Part shown: positions 18,269 through 26,862 of the stretch, one piece after another | Numbering within the stretch: position 1 is the stretch's first letter | Layout of the letters: each line of letters begins with the position of its first letter | Assembly (NCBI RefSeq): GCF_001975225.1 | Contig: NZ_CP019445.1 | Span: 3,100,001-3,164,000 of the forward strand | Length of the DNA stretch: 64,000 nt | Reading direction: 5' to 3' | Source of the DNA: Kosakonia cowanii JCM 10956 = DSM 18146 | GTDB taxonomy: Bacteria; Pseudomonadota; Gammaproteobacteria; Enterobacterales; Enterobacteriaceae | Program-made: the position numbers and the translations under genes | The notes under the pieces: generated by a model | Databases searched by the model: none | What the model saw: the letters and a program-made list of their open reading frames with translations, nothing else | Told to the model about the DNA's origin: nothing

Positions 18269-19156
18269 ATGCTCGCCCGGCATATTCACTATTTTCTTGC
18301 AGTTGCAGAGCATCTCAGCTTTACGAAAGCGGCAGCGGAGCTGCACGTCTCTCAGCCAGCGCTTTCGCAGCAGGTAAAGTTACTTGAGGAGAGTCTGGGC
18401 GCTCAGTTATTTGATCGCTCAGGGCGCACCACACGTTTGACGGACACCGGAAAGATCTACCTGCAATATGCCCGTCGCGCGTCACAGGAGTTGCGTGAAG
18501 CCACGCGCGCCATTCATGAGGTGAGCGATCTCAGCCGCGGATCATTACGCGTGGCGGTGACGCCAACCTTTACGACCTATCTTCTGGGGCCGCTGGTTGA
18601 AGCTTTTCACGCCCGCTATCCAAAAATCACCCTCAGCGTGCAGGAGATCGCCCAGGAGCATATGGAAGAATTGCTTTTGGCAGGGGAGCTGGACGTGGGT
18701 ATCGCTTTTGCGCCGGTGCACAGTCCCGATATCGAATCGGTCCCGTTGCTGGATGAGACGCTTGCGCTGGTGGTTAGCCCCAGACACCCTTTGTCGAAAG
18801 AGAAACGTGTTGAGCTGCAAAGGCTTGGCGAAGAGTCGCTTGTGTTACTCAGTGCGGGGTTCGCGACGCGCGAGCAGATCGATCGTTACTTTCGCAAGCA
18901 TCACATCACTCCTCAGGTGCTGATGGAGGCCAACGCCCTTGGCGCGGTGATTGAGATTGTCCGCTGGACGCCGCTATCGACGTTATTACCTGCGAAGACG
19001 GCGTTTGCCCAGGACGACCTGGTGGCTATCGCGCTTGAGCCCGAGAGCCTGCAGCGTACGGCTGTTTTACTGCGGCGAAGAGATGGCTATCAAAGCTTCT
19101 CCGCCCGTGCCTTCACTGAACTGGCAACAGAGGTTTCAGCCAGGCTAACTGACTGA
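18269..19156 (+). CDS. cynR: LysR-type cyn operon activator
   Basis: 295 residues from the ATG at 18269, preceded by GGAGGGG; an upstream in-frame ATG at 18257 lies inside the operator. It resembles E. coli CynR throughout: [57 protein letters not shown]. It activates cynTS in response to cyanate and represses itself. Confidence 0.94.
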   Translation: MLARHIHYFLAVAEHLSFTKAAAELHVSQPALSQQVKLLEESLGAQLFDRSGRTTRLTDTGKIYLQYARRASQELREATRAIHEVSDLSRGSLRVAVTPTFTTYLLGPLVEAFHARYPKITLSVQEIAQEHMEELLLAGELDVGIAFAPVHSPDIESVPLLDETLALVVSPRHPLSKEKRVELQRLGEESLVLLSAGFATREQIDRYFRKHHITPQVLMEANALGAVIEIVRWTPLSTLLPAKTAFAQDDLVAIALEPESLQRTAVLLRRRDGYQSFSARAFTELATEVSARLTD

Positions 19157-19242
19157 AACGCAGCCCATGTATCGCTAACCCGGCGGATAGCATTTCTATG
19201 CTGTAACGCCAGACAACCGCCAGCCGCCGGGGCGAATATTCA

Positions 19243-20078
19243 TCAGAAGCGATATGTCACAGTCAGGCTTCCGGTGGGGGACGCTTTGCGCTGCACAATG
19301 GGGCTATTACGCGCATCACCCGCCAGCTGCGTATAGCCTGCATCGGCGACCACGCTCCAGCGTTCGGTGAAGTTGTGCGTCCAGTCGAGATTGAGTGACC
19401 AGGCATAGATCCCCGAACCGGCGGTGTATTGCGTAAACCCCGATGCGGCGGACTGCGTGGCACTGACCCCGTAGTAAGTCTGCATATAATCATTTGTCCC
19501 CCAGCTGCTGGTCAGCCCCAGAGTCACGCTATTTTTCGGCGAGTGATAAAGCGGGCTGACGATACCGAAATGCAGCGCCGCGCCGTTATCGCGCTGGGAA
19601 AAGGGCACCTCAGCCTGCAACTGCGCACTCAGCCAGTTGGTCAACTTATACCCAAGGCCCACAACGCCGAGCGCCGAGCCTTTTACGTTGCCCATTCCAC
19701 GTAAGTGGTCGCTGCCGTCGCTCATGGTATCGCTGTCGACATTGTGATCTTTACGGCCGGTGCGATAGCTCAGTGCCGCGCTGTAATCGAAGTTGCCAAG
19801 GCTGTTGCCATAACCGAGGCCGCGCGTCGAGCTGGCGAAGAAGCCGTTACGCATTGAGTAATCGAGCACCAGCGCCGTCGAGACGCGATTTTCATCGGAA
19901 CCGGAATAGCGCGGCGCGACACCCACGCCGCCCCCAGCGTTAAGGTGGTACCCTGGGGCGGTTCTGCCGCCAGTGTTGGAGTGGCGAGCAACGCCAGCAG
20001 CGCGCCCGGCACGATTTTTTTCAGCGGGCGTCCCGGGAATGCAGGGAGGAACTTACGACGCGGTTCGGTGTTTCTCAT
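19243..20078 (-). pseudogene. MipA/OmpV-family outer membrane protein, one-base frameshift
   Basis: From the ATG at 20078 (AAGGA upstream) there is a signal peptide, with A-L-L-A-T-P-T-L-A-A-E-P-P at its end, then Q-G-T-T-L-T-L-G. The frame is then lost in a run of five C (19931-19935 on the given strand). With six bases in the run it would continue G-G-G-V-G-V-A-P-R-Y-S-G-S-D-E, the MipA/OmpV opening, through to a C-terminal T-V-T-Y-R-F as in beta-barrels. MipA binds MltA and PBP1B at the cell wall; members here are often controlled by the adjacent two-component system. Mutation, phase variation and a sequencing error are all possible. Confidence 0.85.
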
Positions 20079-20156
20079 TAAATAAGTCCTTATGGAGTCA
20101 TCTGATTACGAGTCACGCCTAGTTTGCATACCCACCCTAAAGTTCTCATGAGCCGA

Positions 20157-20240
20157 AAATGAAGAAAGTCTGAAGCGCGTAACGGTGAGATAAACCTGAT
20201 AGATTTCAGCTACCGTTTTTTCTTCAGACGTTCTTCATTT
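20157..20240. promoter_or_regulatory. Paired response-regulator sites, 18-of-19 inverted repeat
   Basis: 20157-20175 and 20222-20240 are inverted copies with one mismatch in 19. Each is built of direct heptamers 11 bp apart: TTCTTCA at 20220-20226 and 20231-20237, and TGAAGAA at 20160 with TGAAGCG at 20171. Direct half-sites at 11 bp are the OmpR/PhoB-family arrangement. One site faces mipA and one faces the regulator gene. Confidence 0.75.
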
Positions 20241-20261
20241 ACGCCTGGTAACGTAACTATT

Positions 20262-20939
20262 GTGAAAATTCTACTTATCGAAGACGACCTCGATCTTGGC
20301 AACGGCGTACGTATTGCGCTGGCCGATCAAGGGCTAGACGTTATATGGGTTCGCCGCAAAGCGGATGCGCTGCATCAGCTCGATCTCTGCGTGCCGGAGC
20401 TTGTGCTGCTGGATCTCGGGCTGCCCGATGGCGATGGCATGAGCCTGATGGCCGCGTTACGCCAGCGGCTCAACAGGATCCCGGTCATTATTCTGACCGC
20501 GCGAGGCACGCTGCAGGATCGTCTGGGCGGGCTGGATGCCGGGGCTGATGATTATCTGGTCAAACCCTTTGTGCTCGCCGAGCTGCTGGCGCGGGTGAGA
20601 GCCCTTGCACGGCGCAGTTACGGTTTTGACAATGAGGTGATCGACATTCGCGGGTTGTCCCTTCATGTGCCGACGCGGCGCGTGACGGTAAGCGCACGCA
20701 CGATTGAGCTGACGGCAAGCGAGTACGCGCTGCTTGAGACGCTACTGTTGCGCCCCGATCGCGTGGTGACGCGCCGCTTTCTGGAAGAGCGCGTCTTCGG
20801 GGAAAAAGAGAATATGAGCAACACCCTCGATGTGCATATGGGCAATCTGCGGCGCAAAATTGGCGAAGGGTATGTGCGCACGGTGCGGGGCGTAGGGTAT
20901 GTCATTGATACCGTTCCCATTGAGAAGAGGGAAGGGTGA
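20262..20939 (+). CDS. OmpR-family response regulator (QseB/PmrA-like)
   Basis: 225 residues, GTG start at 20262. The receiver domain has the acidic pocket E7-D8-D9, phospho-acceptor D51 in L-L-D-L-G-L-P-D-G-D-G, and the K in V-K-P-F. The winged helix C-terminal domain ends R-T-V-R-G-V-G-Y-V-I-D-T. Its stop overlaps the sensor kinase start. It is divergent from mipA, and paired OmpR-type half-sites lie between them, so both transcripts are probably its targets. Confidence 0.9.
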   Translation: MKILLIEDDLDLGNGVRIALADQGLDVIWVRRKADALHQLDLCVPELVLLDLGLPDGDGMSLMAALRQRLNRIPVIILTARGTLQDRLGGLDAGADDYLVKPFVLAELLARVRALARRSYGFDNEVIDIRGLSLHVPTRRVTVSARTIELTASEYALLETLLLRPDRVVTRRFLEERVFGEKENMSNTLDVHMGNLRRKIGEGYVRTVRGVGYVIDTVPIEKREG

Positions 20940-22327
20940 TGGGAACGTTCTGGCGCAGCCTGAAGGCCCCGACGCTGGCTCGGCGAATTATCATCGCCCA
21001 GATGCTGTTGCTCACGCTGCTATGGTGCCTTTTTCTCACCTTCATTTTGTGGGAGGACTTGCGCAGCCCGCCGATCCTCACCGGGAGTGAGACTTACGAA
21101 ACCATCTTTACCATGGTCGATCAGATGGACGATCGCCCACTGGCGCGAACCGAGATGCTGGAAGCGTTCAGCCGGGCATTGCGGGAGGGGTATGGCGGTG
21201 GTGACGATCCCGCGCTCTCCATCAGCCTTATCGTGCGCAGAGATCACGCGATTATTTACGCCTCTGAAGGCGCGCCAACCGGGGTAACCAACAGCAGCTA
21301 TGGCAAGCTGCAAAAAATCGAGAGCGAAGGGCGCAGCTGGACCAGCCGTACCCTTAAATCAGCAGACGGCAAAACGGAGGTTACGCTCATCACGCCTGCC
21401 GGCAGCTTGAACTTCTTTATCTACCTCAACTCGCGCGGCTACTACATCCTGCCGCTGCTGGTCTGCATCCCGTTTCTGCTATTTCCCGCCTGGCTGTCGA
21501 TCCGCATCGCCATGCGCCCCTGGAACAGGGTGGTCAGCGAGATTGCTTTACGCACGCCGGAGGATCTCTCGCCCTTAAACGCCGTGCCAAAACATAAAGA
21601 GCTTCGCCAGATGGTGGATGCAATCAATGACTTTCTGGCGAGATTGCGGGAAAGCACGGAGCGGGAACGGGTGTTTATTGCCGATGCCGCTCACGAGCTG
21701 CGCACTCCGCTGGCGGCGATGCGCATCAATGTTGAGGCGTTACAGGGCTATATCAGCAGCGAGCGTCAACAGGCGTTGCTGGCAGGAATTATTCGTAGTA
21801 ACAGCCGTGCGGCACGTCTCGTTAATCAGTTGTTGCTGCTGATGCATAGCGAAGCGCGCACCGATACGGTGATGGCCCCCGTGCCACTGACCTCGCTTAT
21901 CCAGGATCGTATGGCGGCGCTGTCGCCGCTGGCGGCTGAGCGGCGGATCGAACTGGAGTTTTACGCCGATGATGAGTTCTGCATCGACGGTGTCAGGGAG
22001 CGCCTGATGTCGCTGATTGATAACGTTATTGAAAATGCCATCAAATATAGCCCGGAGGGCGGGCGGGTTGAGGTCGCAGTGCGAACGTGTGATGCATTCA
22101 CGCAGCTTCGCATCTCTGATGCCGGGCCCGGCATCCCCGTTGGGCTGCGCGAGCGCGTCTTCGACCGCTTTTTCCGCGATCCCAATCAGATGCAGAGCGG
22201 CAGCGGGTTAGGGCTCTCCATCGTCAGGGCGGTAGCGCAGCAACACAACAGCCGCGTTAGCTTAGGCACCTCTGAAGAGGGGGGATTAGTGGTGACCGTT
22301 GAGTTTCCCAGCTACACCGCCGCCTGA
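20939..22327 (+). CDS. Sensor histidine kinase of the mipA-linked two-component system
   Basis: 462 residues from the ATG at 20939, overlapping the regulator stop (TGATG); a GTG three bases earlier is also possible. Two membrane segments (about 22-42 and 165-190) enclose a periplasmic sensor of about 120 residues. A HAMP-like linker follows, then the H-box A-A-H-E-L-R-T-P-L, N-box N-V-I-E-N-A-I-K-Y-S and G-boxes D-A-G-P-G-I-P and G-S-G-L-G-L-S-I-V. The signal is unknown. QseC-like in arrangement. Confidence 0.9.
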   Translation: MGTFWRSLKAPTLARRIIIAQMLLLTLLWCLFLTFILWEDLRSPPILTGSETYETIFTMVDQMDDRPLARTEMLEAFSRALREGYGGGDDPALSISLIVRRDHAIIYASEGAPTGVTNSSYGKLQKIESEGRSWTSRTLKSADGKTEVTLITPAGSLNFFIYLNSRGYYILPLLVCIPFLLFPAWLSIRIAMRPWNRVVSEIALRTPEDLSPLNAVPKHKELRQMVDAINDFLARLRESTERERVFIADAAHELRTPLAAMRINVEALQGYISSERQQALLAGIIRSNSRAARLVNQLLLLMHSEARTDTVMAPVPLTSLIQDRMAALSPLAAERRIELEFYADDEFCIDGVRERLMSLIDNVIENAIKYSPEGGRVEVAVRTCDAFTQLRISDAGPGIPVGLRERVFDRFFRDPNQMQSGSGLGLSIVRAVAQQHNSRVSLGTSEEGGLVVTVEFPSYTAA

Positions 22328-22373
22328 AAAAAGGAGCTGCTTTACGAAGCGTATCGGCTTCTTAAGCAGCTTC
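22326..22373 (-). terminator. Hairpin terminator between kinase and GNAT genes
   Basis: Stem AGCTGCTT (22335-22342) / AAGCAGCT (22364-22371) with an inner stem GAAGC/GCTTC. On the minus strand it runs into a T tract (complement of the six A at 22327-22332), so it serves the minus-strand gene ending at 22439. It may also slow transcripts of the kinase gene. Confidence 0.65.
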
Positions 22374-22438
22374 ACCTTCCATGAGAGAAGGGAAGCGATG
22401 GATAACGTTTCACCCGGGCGTTGTGTCGTAAGGGTTTG

Positions 22439-22873
22439 TTATTGGTTATGTTTGCTGGTGTAGATGTCAGGCCGGCTAATGGACCAGGTGTAATTTTGCC
22501 GGTTCACGGGTTGATAGCCAAACTTTTCATAAAGCCATGGCGCGGTTGTGGTGAATAACACGATCCTACGAAGCTTTTCAAACACCGGGTGACGATGAAT
22601 AGATTCCATAAGCCATCTTCCCAACCCTTCGCCCTGGTGCTCCTCAAGGACATAGACATCACACAGATAAGCGAAAGTCGCGTGATCCGTTACCAGGCGT
22701 GCAAACCCTATCTGGGTTTCATGGTGATAAACACCAAAGTTAAGGCTGTTGGCGACTGAAACTTTGACGGTCTCCAGATCGATACCTTTTGCCCACGTGG
22801 ATCTCGTCAAATAGTGGTGCACTGCCTCTATGTCCAGTTTTTCGTTGTCTGTGCTAACCAGAAAATCATGCAT
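22439..22873 (-). CDS. GNAT acetyltransferase
   Basis: 144 residues from the ATG at 22873; the frame is open to a TTG at 22918. Single GNAT domain with F-A-Y-L-C-D-V-Y-V-L-E-E-H-Q-G-E-G-L-G-R-W-L (strand 4 and acetyl-CoA loop) and the C-terminal Y-E-K-F-G-Y-Q-P. The V-Y-V-x-x-x-x-Q-G-x-G pattern fits small cytoplasmic acetyltransferases. Substrate unknown. Monocistronic; a terminator-like hairpin lies downstream. Confidence 0.75.
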   Translation of the reverse strand: MHDFLVSTDNEKLDIEAVHHYLTRSTWAKGIDLETVKVSVANSLNFGVYHHETQIGFARLVTDHATFAYLCDVYVLEEHQGEGLGRWLMESIHRHPVFEKLRRIVLFTTTAPWLYEKFGYQPVNRQNYTWSISRPDIYTSKHNQ

Positions 22874-23058
22874 ACGCCATTCATGTATCGCTGAAGTGCT
22901 CACGCTCACACCTGTCAAAATGATGTCGGGAAACTGAACATTATCACTATCTGCACGCCATTAACCCCCACTGGATCTGGCTGGCTTTTTGTGAAGGTTG
23001 AAACGTCAGCACTCAGGCATGCGCTCCGCAGCCGCGCTTTTATGATGTGATGCGCACG

Positions 23059-23646
23059 CTATTTAGCTGGCCGTAATCCGCGAAGTAGCAGGTTCAGCGC
23101 GGCAATGCCTTGCGCGAGGCGCGTATCGCTTTCATCGCTATCGGCAATCCAGAACGCGGCTTCAGCCAGGCTTCCGTAAATCAGCGAAGCGAGCCCCTCC
23201 GGGTCGGCTTCTTCAATTACGCCCTGCTCGATCAGATCGCGAATCAGGGTCTGCATGGATTGCACGCAATGGCGCTGCGACTCAGGTGAAAAACCGCCCA
23301 GAACGGCTTTGGCATCGCGCAACATAATGCGCTGAAACTCAGGCTCCAGCGCCATCTCAAGGCAAGCTCGGCAACGGCTGCAAAAACCTTCCCACGGATC
23401 GGCTGCACTGTCCGAAATCGCCTGTAGCCGTTGATCCATTTCGTCATCAATTTGCTCCACTACCGCGGCCAGCAAGCCTTTTTTATCCCCGAAGTGGTAA
23501 TAGAGCGCACCACGCGTCAGCCCTGCCTGAGCAGTCAGATCATCCATCGAGGTTTCAGCGAAGCCATGCTCTTTAAAAAAGTGGCGGGCAGTTGTCAGCA
23601 ATGTCGCTCTTGTCTCTTCCATCTCGGCACGGGTACGGCGAACCAT
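23059..23646 (-). CDS. TetR-family repressor of the adjacent MFS pump
   Basis: 195 residues. HTH F-A-E-T-S-M-D-D-L-T-A-Q-A-G-L-T-R-G-A-L-Y-Y-H-F-G-D-K-K-G-L is of the AcrR/TetR type. It is divergent from the MFS gene at 23925. The gap holds two inverted repeats of CATACG / CGTATG type and a third half-site near its own start. It probably represses the pump and itself. Inducer unknown. Confidence 0.85.
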   Translation of the reverse strand: MVRRTRAEMEETRATLLTTARHFFKEHGFAETSMDDLTAQAGLTRGALYYHFGDKKGLLAAVVEQIDDEMDQRLQAISDSAADPWEGFCSRCRACLEMALEPEFQRIMLRDAKAVLGGFSPESQRHCVQSMQTLIRDLIEQGVIEEADPEGLASLIYGSLAEAAFWIADSDESDTRLAQGIAALNLLLRGLRPAK

Positions 23647-23655
23647 GATTTTTCC

Positions 23656-23730
23656 TTTACATACGCAATGAATGATTATTTACATACGCAACGTATGAAT
23701 ATAGGATTGTTTTCATACGCCTTGTATGAA
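23656..23730. promoter_or_regulatory. Two TetR operators plus a half-site
   Basis: CATACG-CAA-CGTATG at 23683-23697 and TTCATAC-GCCTT-GTATGAA at 23712-23730 are inverted repeats of the same half-site. A third copy, TACATACGCAATG, lies around 23658-23670 next to the repressor start codon. Such spacing would block both divergent promoters. Confidence 0.78.
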
Positions 23731-23780
23731 TTGTCGCTGTGCCACGGCGTTGTGGCAAGCACATGCTACCGGAGAATGAG

Positions 23781-23897
23781 ATGGCAACACTCTATCGAGA
23801 CCTTTTTTCTGCCCCTGGAACCGGTCGTTTTACGGCGGCTGGGCTGATTTTAGCCGCGTATGCCTGGCCAGGTTGTTGTTCGGATCATTGCGCCTGA
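23781..23897 (+). pseudogene. 38-codon ORF, possible remnant of an MFS N-terminus
   Basis: ATG at 23781 has a good site (GGAGAATGAG). The peptide starts M-A-T-L-Y-R-D-L-F-S-A-P-G-T-G-R-F-T-A-A-G-L-I, a pattern common at the start of some MFS transporters. It then becomes Ala/Trp/Cys-rich and stops just before the pump gene. It could be a decayed duplicate or a short leader ORF of the pump transcript. Confidence 0.3.
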
Positions 23898-23924
23898 CAG
23901 GGCGCTCACATAAGGAACTGCATG

Positions 23925-25103
23925 ATGAGTACTTTCTCTGGCGCGACGCAGGTTCGCGGTTTATGGACGCCGGTCCTCGCGGTTGGTCTGGCAACATTCT
24001 CTGTAGTGACGACGGAAATGCTGCCGGTCGGGTTGCTGACTTCCATCGCCGCGACGCTCTCTGTCACCACAGGCAGTGCGGGGCTGGTGATCTCTCTGCC
24101 AGCACTGCTTGCTGCGTTATTCGCACCCTTCGTGGTTACTGCATCGGGGGGGATCGATCGGCGTTTGATACTGTGTGGCCTGCTGGTGCTGCTGATAGTG
24201 GCTAATTTGGCCTCGGCGTTGGCATCCAGCCTGGCCATGATGCTGATGGCGCGCGCCCTTGTTGGCTTATGCATGGGGGGAATCTGGGCCATCGCTGGCG
24301 GTCTGGCGGCGCGCCTGGTGCCGGAAAAATCGGTTGGCCTGGCGACATCCATTATATTTGGCGGTGTTGCGGCCGCATCGGTACTCGGCGTACCGCTGGG
24401 GGCGTTCATTGGCGATGCGATCGGATGGCGTTGGGCTTTTGGCTGCATGGCGCTTTTTAGCATGCTGGTCCTGGCGCTGCATCTTGCTGTTATCCCGCCG
24501 TTGCCTGTTGCTGCCTCCGCGAAGGTCGGCCAGTTCATTGCGCAACTTACCAACCGCACATTAGTGGCAGGTTTGCTCCTGACACTGTTGCTGGTTACCA
24601 GCCATTTTTCGGCTTTTACCTTCGTACGCCCGCTGTTGATCTCTGTATCCGGATTCCATACCCAGTGGATTTGGGCGATCCTCTTCGCGTACGGTATCGC
24701 CGGCATTATCGGTAATTTCCTTGTGGGGATCGGCGCTGCCCGCAATACCACGCGCACGCTGATGGTGGTGGCAACTGCACTGGCCGTAACGCCGCTGCTT
24801 TTTCTGAGCGCAGGGCAGACGATCATGGGCGGCGGGGCGATTTTGATTTTCTGGGGGCTGGCATACGGTGGGCTCTCCGTCGGGCTGATGACCTGGATGA
24901 TGAAAGCCGCTCCCGACGCCGTTGAGATAGCCGCAGCCCTTTATGTCGGCATATTTAATATTGGCATTGCGACAGGGGCATGGGTTGGCGGGGAGCTTGT
25001 TGATGCGTTAACGCTTACCGCGCCTCTCTGGCTTGCCTGCGCATTAGCGATTGCTGCTCTGTTATTAACCATGATGCCGAGTCGTATCTCTGCCGGAAGA
25101 TAA
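23925..25103 (+). CDS. MFS efflux transporter, DHA1 family
   Basis: 392 residues from the ATG at 23925, which is at better spacing from AAGGA than the in-frame ATG at 23922. About 12 membrane segments. Features: T-E-M-L-P-V-G-L-L in TM1, G-G-I-D-R-R-L-I-L-C-G in loop 2-3, G-G-I-W-A-I-A-G-G-L-A-A-R-L-V-P in TM4. These fit the AraJ/YdhP/NepI sugar- or nucleoside-efflux branch. Substrate unresolved. Controlled by the divergent TetR gene. Confidence 0.82.
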   Translation: MSTFSGATQVRGLWTPVLAVGLATFSVVTTEMLPVGLLTSIAATLSVTTGSAGLVISLPALLAALFAPFVVTASGGIDRRLILCGLLVLLIVANLASALASSLAMMLMARALVGLCMGGIWAIAGGLAARLVPEKSVGLATSIIFGGVAAASVLGVPLGAFIGDAIGWRWAFGCMALFSMLVLALHLAVIPPLPVAASAKVGQFIAQLTNRTLVAGLLLTLLLVTSHFSAFTFVRPLLISVSGFHTQWIWAILFAYGIAGIIGNFLVGIGAARNTTRTLMVVATALAVTPLLFLSAGQTIMGGGAILIFWGLAYGGLSVGLMTWMMKAAPDAVEIAAALYVGIFNIGIATGAWVGGELVDALTLTAPLWLACALAIAALLLTMMPSRISAGR

Positions 25104-25108
25104 CTGTA

Positions 25109-25127
25109 GCCCCCTTAATTAGGGGGC
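25109..25127. terminator. Hairpin between convergent MFS and hydrolase genes
   Basis: GCCCCCT-TAATT-AGGGGGC: seven-base perfect arms in the 32-bp gap between the two stop codons. It lacks a T tract, so it is a convergent-gene hairpin rather than a textbook terminator. Confidence 0.5.
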
Positions 25128-25135
25128 ATCATCCT

Positions 25136-25687
25136 TCAGGCGTTTTTGTCAGAGCCAAAATGCCATTCAGCGGTGGTCGAAAGCGTTACGAACGGCCCGC
25201 CGAGCGTGGCATTGTGATGGCTGATGATGTCACTTGCTGACAAGCATTCGCTATCCATGGTGGTGTGCGCATCTGAAATCAGCACGGTTTTAAAGCCCCG
25301 CTCCGGCGCTGCCCTGCAGGTAGTATCGACACAAAACTCTGTTTTCATGCCGGCAATAACCAGCTGTTTTACGCCTGCCTGCTCGAGGTGATGCAGCAAG
25401 GTCGTATCCCGAAAACAGCTGGGGTACTTTTTAACAAAAATGATATCCCGCCCGGCATCAACATCCATTTCCGCTATCAGTTGCGTTAGCGGGCTCTGCT
25501 CTGAGAAGGGCGAGTCATCTGGTCCGGTGTGACGGGCAAAAAAGATCGGCACCCGATCCTGTCTCGCTTTAGCAATTAGCAGGCAAATATTTTCCAGCAC
25601 ATTATCTGCGCAGTGTGGGGCAACAGGGCCACGGAAAAGCCCCTGCTGCATATCGATAACCAAAAGTGCCTTGTCAGATGAAATCAT
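25136..25687 (-). CDS. Isochorismatase-family cysteine hydrolase
   Basis: 183 residues. Catalytic triad visible: D12 in L-V-I-D-M-Q-Q, K in I-F-V-K-K-Y, and C in G-M-K-T-E-F-C-V-D-T-T-C-R. The V-D-T-T-C-R-A-A-x-E-R-G-F block is typical of nicotinamidase-like family members that hydrolyse amides (for example YcaC/YecD-type). Substrate unknown. It ends convergent with the MFS gene. Confidence 0.85.
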   Translation of the reverse strand: MISSDKALLVIDMQQGLFRGPVAPHCADNVLENICLLIAKARQDRVPIFFARHTGPDDSPFSEQSPLTQLIAEMDVDAGRDIIFVKKYPSCFRDTTLLHHLEQAGVKQLVIAGMKTEFCVDTTCRAAPERGFKTVLISDAHTTMDSECLSASDIISHHNATLGGPFVTLSTTAEWHFGSDKNA

Positions 25688-26050
25688 GATGTGTCTCCAT
25701 TCAGCATGTTATGAACGGAGAGATCTTTTCCCCGTCCGGTTTGGCGGGGGCGAGGATCTGTTTGTCAGAATTCAGTCACAGATAACTCCACACCGCCGCA
25801 AGGCCCGGTGGTGGTGGTAGTCGTGATTGAGTGACCTGACATAATCATTTTCTGGCCTTTAGTGATGCGTTAACGATTAAAACAGCAAAGAGAAAGATGA
25901 CAGAAGCGCCTCTTCGCTTATAACACCAGGCAAATAAGGTTTTCAATCTCTAATCTGAACAACGCTCATTTAAAAATGGCACGAACGGAAAGATGCTACC
26001 CCGTCTCCTCATGTATATCTCCCTTCACAGAGAAAAAAGAGGGGATGAAG
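25688..26050. other. Intergenic gap between hydrolase and SDR genes
   Basis: About 360 bases between divergent genes. Apart from the short minus-strand ORF at 25765-25842, nothing is recognised. The part from 25850 to 26035 is AT-rich and probably holds both promoters. Confidence 0.5.
25765..25842 (-). CDS. Putative 25-residue peptide with a threonine run and GPCGG motif
   Basis: ATG at 25842, stop TGA at 25765. The peptide begins M-S-G-H-S-I, has six threonines in a row, then G-P-C-G-G, and ends V-E-L-S-V-T-E-F. A weak AAAGG lies about 14 bases upstream. The threonine run recalls leader peptides, but no attenuator or biosynthetic gene follows on this strand; the hydrolase starts 78 bases further on. 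Only composition supports it as a gene. Confidence 0.22.
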   Translation of the reverse strand: MSGHSITTTTTTGPCGGVELSVTEF

Positions 26051-26788
26051 ATGCTGAAAGGTAAAAGAGCGGTTATCACCGGCGGTGGCAGGGGATTTGG
26101 CCAGGCGTTCTGCGTATGGCTGGCGCGAGAGGGCGTTGAGGTCGATTTTTCCGCGCGGCGGGCTGAGGATATTGAGAAAACCTGCGGCATCATTACCGCG
26201 GAGGGCGGCATCGCAAGAGGGTATCTGTGTGATTTAGCCCAGGCTGAATCCCTCTCTCACTTTGCCGATCGGCTGTTAGCATCAGACAAGCCCATCGACA
26301 TGTTGATCCTCAATGCTGCGCAGTGGTTGTCAGGCACCTTAGACGAGCAGCCTGCGGCAGACATTATCACGACCATCAACTCTGGCGTGACAGGGTCGAT
26401 TCTGCTGACGCAGGCATTGCTGCCAGGGCTTCGGCGTTCAGAGAGCGCAGATATCGTCGCGATCATCTCTTCATGCGGCATCCCGAACTTTACGGACTCC
26501 ATTGCCCACCCCGCTTTTTTTGCGAGCAAACATGGGCTGAGCGGGTTTATCACGAAACTGTCTCAGCAACTCAGCGAAGAGAATATTCGGGTTACCGGCC
26601 TCTATCCACCCGATTTCGAAGTGACAGGATTAGACCCGCTTGCCGCGAGCCAGGCGAAAATGGGCGAGCGTCTGCTGAATGGGCGTTCGGTCTGGGAGAC
26701 GATGCGTTTTGTGCTGACGCAGCCGCGAAGTTGCCATATCGGCCAGATTTACTTCCAGGGTCCAACCCGCGAAGCGCTGCAACCATAA
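26051..26788 (+). CDS. Short-chain dehydrogenase/reductase
   Basis: 245 residues from the ATG at 26051, six bases after AAGAGGGG (ATG at 26045 is too close to it). Classical SDR: the nucleotide loop T-G-G-G-R-G-F-G, L-I-L-N-A-A-Q for NAG, I-I-S-S-C-G for the catalytic serine, and a shifted active site around S-K-H-G. The usual Y-x-x-x-K tyrosine appears as F (A-F-F-A-S-K), so catalysis may be altered. Substrate unknown. The YceI gene follows after 74 bases. Confidence 0.75.
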   Translation: MLKGKRAVITGGGRGFGQAFCVWLAREGVEVDFSARRAEDIEKTCGIITAEGGIARGYLCDLAQAESLSHFADRLLASDKPIDMLILNAAQWLSGTLDEQPAADIITTINSGVTGSILLTQALLPGLRRSESADIVAIISSCGIPNFTDSIAHPAFFASKHGLSGFITKLSQQLSEENIRVTGLYPPDFEVTGLDPLAASQAKMGERLLNGRSVWETMRFVLTQPRSCHIGQIYFQGPTREALQP

Positions 26789-26862
26789 CACTAAGCAAAA
26801 GGGAGTCGAATAAAAAACCAGGTTGGCACGTTTACACGCTAAACACCCCAGGGATTATCAAC

